Assembly: GCA_017557425.1 (NCBI GenBank)
Contig: JAFYYU010000015.1
Location: forward strand, 1-64,000
Length of the DNA: 64,000 bases
Reading direction: 5' to 3'
DNA from: Muribaculaceae bacterium
GTDB lineage: Bacteria > Bacteroidota > Bacteroidia > Bacteroidales > Muribaculaceae
Numbering within the stretch: the stretch's first letter is position 1; each line of letters begins with the position of its first letter. Under the pieces are notes generated by a model. The model made no database searches and was not told the DNA's origin. It saw only the letters and a list, made by a program, of their open reading frames with translations. The position numbers and the translations under genes are program-made. Below, in pieces: positions 61,633 to 64,000 of the stretch.

Positions 61633-63294
61633 ATGATGAAGGAAAACCTGATCAAGATTTATGAGCGCAGCTTCATCGACAACTGGGAGCTGCCCGCGTT
61701 GACCGACTACAATACGGGGGAGAGTCTCACCTATGGCGACTTTGCCCGCAATGTAGCAGAGCTGCATCTGCTGTTCAAGAGCATAGGCGTCAATCCCGGC
61801 GACCGCATCGCCCTCATCGGCAAGAACACGCCCAACTGGGTGACCGTCTTCATGGGCACCATCACCTATGGCGCCGTCATCGTTCCCATCCTGCAGGAGT
61901 TCAACCCCGCTGACGCCCAGCACATCATCAACCACAGCGAAGCCACGATGCTGTTCATCAGCAAGAGCATCTGGGAAAACCTCGAGTTTGACAAGATGCC
62001 GCGCGTGCGCGCCGCCTTCCAGCTCGAGAACATGACGCTGTTGAGCGAAAACGACAGTGAGAACGTGAGTGCCGCCAGCGCAAGTTTGAAAGACGCCTTC
62101 AACACTCAATACAGCAAAGGATTCTACCGCAACGATATCCACTATGCCGAGGTGCCCAACGACGCTCTGGTAGAAATCAACTACACGTCAGGCACGACGG
62201 GATTCAGCAAGGGCGTGATGCTCACGGCCAACAACCTGGCAGGCAATATCGTATATGGCATCAACTCCGGACTGCACTTTAGAGGCTCACGCGACCTGGC
62301 CTTCCTGCCGTTAGCACACGCATTCGGATGTGCCTTCGACATGCTGACCCCGTTGGCTGTTGGCGGACACATCACCCTGCTGGGACGCATACCCTCGCCC
62401 AAGATCCTGGTCAAGGCCATGGCCGATGTCAAACCCAATGTGGTGTTCACCGTGCCCCTCGTATTGGAGAAGATATACAGCAAGATGATTGTGCCCATGA
62501 TCAGCAAGGGCGCACTGCGCTGGGCGCTGGCGGTGCCCTATCTGGACAAACGCATCTACAGCCAGATTCGCAACAAGCTCATCGAAGCCTTCGGCGGTGA
62601 GTTTGAGGAGGTCATCGTGGGTGGCGCTCCGTTCAATGCCGAGGTCGAGGACTTCCTGTATAAGATAAAATTCCCGTTCACCGTGGGATACGGCATGACC
62701 GAGTGCGGACCGCTGGTAAGCCACACCCCATGGCGCGAGTTCGTCCCCCACAGCGCGGGACGCATCCTGCCCGGCATCATGGAGTGCAAAATCCTGAGCG
62801 ATGATCCTGAAAATATCCCCGGTGAGATCTGCGTGCGCGGCGAGAACGTCATGCAGGGCTATTTCCACAACAGCGAGGCCACCGACAAGGTGCTGCACGA
62901 GGACGGATGGCTGCACACCGGTGACATGGGCACGTTGAATGCCGATGGCACATTATTTATAAGGGGACGCTTGAAGACCATGCTCCTGAGCTCCAGCGGA
63001 CAGAATATCTACCCCGAGGAGATTGAGGCCAAGCTGAACAACATGCTCTACGTGAGCGAGAGTCTTGTGGTCATGCGAGAGGGCAAGCTCGTGGCACTCG
63101 TCTATCCCGACTATGACGCGATGGACCAGATGGAAGTGACACGCGACAAGTTACCCGGCCTGATGGAAGACATCCGCAACGAGTTGAACAAACTGGTTGC
63201 CCCCTATGAGCGCATTGCCAAGATCCAACTCATGGCCACCGAATTTGATAAAACGCCCAAGCGCAGCATCAAGCGTTACCTATATAGCAATTGA
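61633..63294 (+). CDS. AMP-binding long-chain acyl-CoA synthetase
   Basis: 553 residues from the ATG at 61633 (MMKENLIKIYERSF). ANL superfamily motifs: P-loop NYTSGTTGFSKGVMLT (about 182-197), VGGAPFNAEVEDFLYKI, GYGMTECGPLVSHTP (about 353-367), WLHTGDMGTLNADG and RLKTMLLSSSGQNIYPEEIE, with the catalytic Lys region PKRSIKRYLY at the end. It activates fatty acids as acyl-AMP and transfers them to CoA. Substrate length is unknown. Single gene with own promoter and two hairpins downstream. Confidence 0.9.
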   Translation: MMKENLIKIYERSFIDNWELPALTDYNTGESLTYGDFARNVAELHLLFKSIGVNPGDRIALIGKNTPNWVTVFMGTITYGAVIVPILQEFNPADAQHIINHSEATMLFISKSIWENLEFDKMPRVRAAFQLENMTLLSENDSENVSAASASLKDAFNTQYSKGFYRNDIHYAEVPNDALVEINYTSGTTGFSKGVMLTANNLAGNIVYGINSGLHFRGSRDLAFLPLAHAFGCAFDMLTPLAVGGHITLLGRIPSPKILVKAMADVKPNVVFTVPLVLEKIYSKMIVPMISKGALRWALAVPYLDKRIYSQIRNKLIEAFGGEFEEVIVGGAPFNAEVEDFLYKIKFPFTVGYGMTECGPLVSHTPWREFVPHSAGRILPGIMECKILSDDPENIPGEICVRGENVMQGYFHNSEATDKVLHEDGWLHTGDMGTLNADGTLFIRGRLKTMLLSSSGQNIYPEEIEAKLNNMLYVSESLVVMREGKLVALVYPDYDAMDQMEVTRDKLPGLMEDIRNELNKLVAPYERIAKIQLMATEFDKTPKRSIKRYLYSN

Positions 63295-63303
63295 TGCCCG
63301 CAA

Positions 63304-63330
63304 CCCCTTAAAAATGCTGTTTTTTAGGGG
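63304..63330 (+). terminator. First terminator after the acyl-CoA synthetase gene
   Basis: CCCCTTAAAAA (63304-63314), TGCTG, TTTTTTAGGGG (63320-63330). Confidence 0.6.
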
Positions 63331-63355
63331 GGCGACGTAGGCTTAACAAAATTTA

Positions 63356-63386
63356 ACGGATACCCGCCACTGGGTGTCCGTTTTTC
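63356..63386 (+). terminator. Second terminator after the acyl-CoA synthetase gene
   Basis: ACGGATACCC (63356-63365), GCCACT, GGGTGTCCGT (63372-63381), then TTTTCT. Confidence 0.85.
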
Positions 63387-63499
63387 TATCTATCTGATAA
63401 TCAGTAATAAAGAATAAAAAATGGATCGATGTTCCAAAAGAAAAAAATACCGTGTCTCAAAAAAAAGTGGAAAAATGCTTGCACGTGAAAAATTTGTTA

Positions 63500-63507
63500 T
63501 AATTTTG
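63500..63507 (+). promoter_or_regulatory. Promoter -7 box of the small acidic lipoprotein gene
   Basis: TAATTTTG with TTG at 63479-63481; leader about 52 nt. Confidence 0.6.
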
Positions 63508-63562
63508 CACCCGATTTTAACAACTGAATATTATTGTTTATTATTTTAAAAGTACAAAAGAA

Positions 63563-63778
63563 ATGAAGAAGTTAGTTTTAGCTCTTGCTGTTATCGCTAG
63601 CGTTAGCATGATTTCATGCACCAACAACAACACCGAGGCCACCGCTGAGGAGGCTGTTGACACCACCGCCGTTGTAGAAGAGGCTCCCGTTGACACCACC
63701 GTTGTTGCTGACAGCGCTGCTGTTGAGGCTCCCGCTGAGGAGGCTGCTCCCGCCGAGGAGGCTGCTCCCGCCGAGTAA
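63563..63778 (+). CDS. Small acidic Ala/Glu/Thr-rich lipoprotein
   Basis: 71 residues. Lipoprotein signal MKKLVLALAVIASVSMISC (Cys19) followed by a low-complexity, strongly acidic tail: TEATAEEAVDTTAVVEEAPV, then EAPAEEAAPAEEAAPAE built from perfect or near-perfect 18-bp DNA repeats. It resembles abundant small surface lipoproteins of Bacteroidales; probably a flexible, negatively charged surface or periplasmic spacer. Own promoter and terminator. The repeat copy number may vary between strains. Confidence 0.75.
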   Translation: MKKLVLALAVIASVSMISCTNNNTEATAEEAVDTTAVVEEAPVDTTVVADSAAVEAPAEEAAPAEEAAPAE

Positions 63779-63804
63779 GCAAGACTTTACAACAAGAAAG
63801 TTTG

Positions 63805-63851
63805 AAGCTGTTCCCGCCGTTAGGCTCGAGCAGCTTTGTTTTTTTTCCTCT
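63805..63851 (+). terminator. Terminator of the small acidic lipoprotein gene
   Basis: AAGCTG/CAGCTT arms with an imperfect inner part, followed by TGTTTTTTTTCC. Confidence 0.7.
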
Positions 63852-63867
63852 CCCATAAAAAAGTCCA

Positions 63868-63908
63868 CCCTATAGACGCTATAGTTGCTATAGTATCTAT
63901 AGGGTGGT
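63868..63908 (-). terminator. Terminator/palindrome of the right-edge gene
   Basis: CCACCCTATAGA pairs with TCTATAGGGTGG; the loop holds two further CTATAG copies. On the minus strand TTTTTT follows. Confidence 0.75.
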
Positions 63909-63931
63909 TTATTGCAGGGTTACCTGTGCCG

Positions 63932-64000
63932 TTACAGGTTGTCCTTCTCGATGTCCTTGTAGTAGCGGTAGGTGCTCACCTTGAGCTCATCGACGGCAGC
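63932..64000 (-). CDS. 3' end of an unknown gene (runs off the right edge)
   Basis: Minus strand open from the edge to a TAA at 63932-63934; the last 22 residues read AAVDELKVSTYRYYKDIEKD plus NL. A terminator hairpin follows within 25 nt, supporting a true gene end. Too short to assign to a family. Confidence 0.6.
   Translation of the reverse strand, partial: AAVDELKVSTYRYYKDIEKDNL

Overview
The window reads as chromosomal DNA of a member of the order Bacteroidales (Bacteroidota), most likely a gut or rumen lineage near Prevotellaceae or Muribaculaceae. Pointers: promoters of the Bacteroidota type (TTG, about 19-20 bp, TAnnTTTG) precede most transcription units; ribosome-binding sites are AT-rich rather than GGAGG; surface proteins carry BspA-type leucine-rich repeats, DUF285 repeats, C-terminal dockerin-like repeats and type-9-like sorting tails; and there is a short-chain-dehydrogenase type threonine dehydrogenase, a YfhO-type membrane protein, DUF2851 and DUF4919. 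The family placement is inference.

Layout. 0-1.6 kb: the start of a secreted protein running off the left edge, then a RecA-fold ATPase with a degenerate P-loop, flanked by palindromic repeats. 1.7-6.1 kb: threonine dehydrogenase with a lipoprotein, a zinc-less sirtuin, and three tandem FKBP prolyl isomerases. 6.2-11.6 kb (minus strand): a methyltransferase-like protein and a YfhO-type membrane protein, a palindrome-rich gene-free stretch, and a large acidic secreted protein. 11.8-17.7 kb: cytidine deaminase and a GH73 glucosaminidase with interlocked divergent promoters, 2-amino-3-ketobutyrate CoA ligase, an MsbA-like exporter, and an ECF sigma factor with a membrane partner. 17.9-25.0 kb: a 1297-residue multidomain secreted SGNH protein and an M16 metallopeptidase. 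25.1-30.3 kb: one long operon (rbfA, LolE-like permease, MaoC hydratase, aroQ, O-methyltransferase, CotH-dockerin protein). 30.4-33.2 kb: two paralogous small secreted proteins and enolase.

33.7-43.5 kb is the accessory part: an L,D-transpeptidase lipoprotein, then a minus-strand array of two DUF285 proteins, two LRR_5 (BspA-like) proteins and a serpin, ending at a tRNA-Phe gene. Copies of the tRNA-Phe 3' tail and its terminator hairpin recur at the boundaries of the array. 43.6-50.6 kb holds cell-envelope genes (GT39-like membrane protein, DUF2851, PBP1A, GT2 transferase, Rieske-like lipoprotein). 50.8-55.7 kb: a leucine-rich dockerin protein, an NlpC/P60 peptidase behind a structured leader, and an esterase. 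55.8-61.5 kb: a Rel/SpoT alarmone enzyme next to a 7TM-HD phosphohydrolase (probable c-di-AMP phosphodiesterase) and two small proteins. 61.6-64 kb: an acyl-CoA synthetase, a tiny acidic lipoprotein, and the 3' end of a minus-strand gene leaving the right edge.

Main points for follow-up: (1) the array of surface genes separated by tRNA-Phe-derived terminator/tail copies; (2) two copies of an identically spaced motif, one before the ECF sigma gene and one before the M16 peptidase, which look like that sigma factor's promoters; (3) a roughly 70-bp dispersed repeat that sits directly upstream of promoters. No CRISPR array, rRNA, transposase or integrase was seen.
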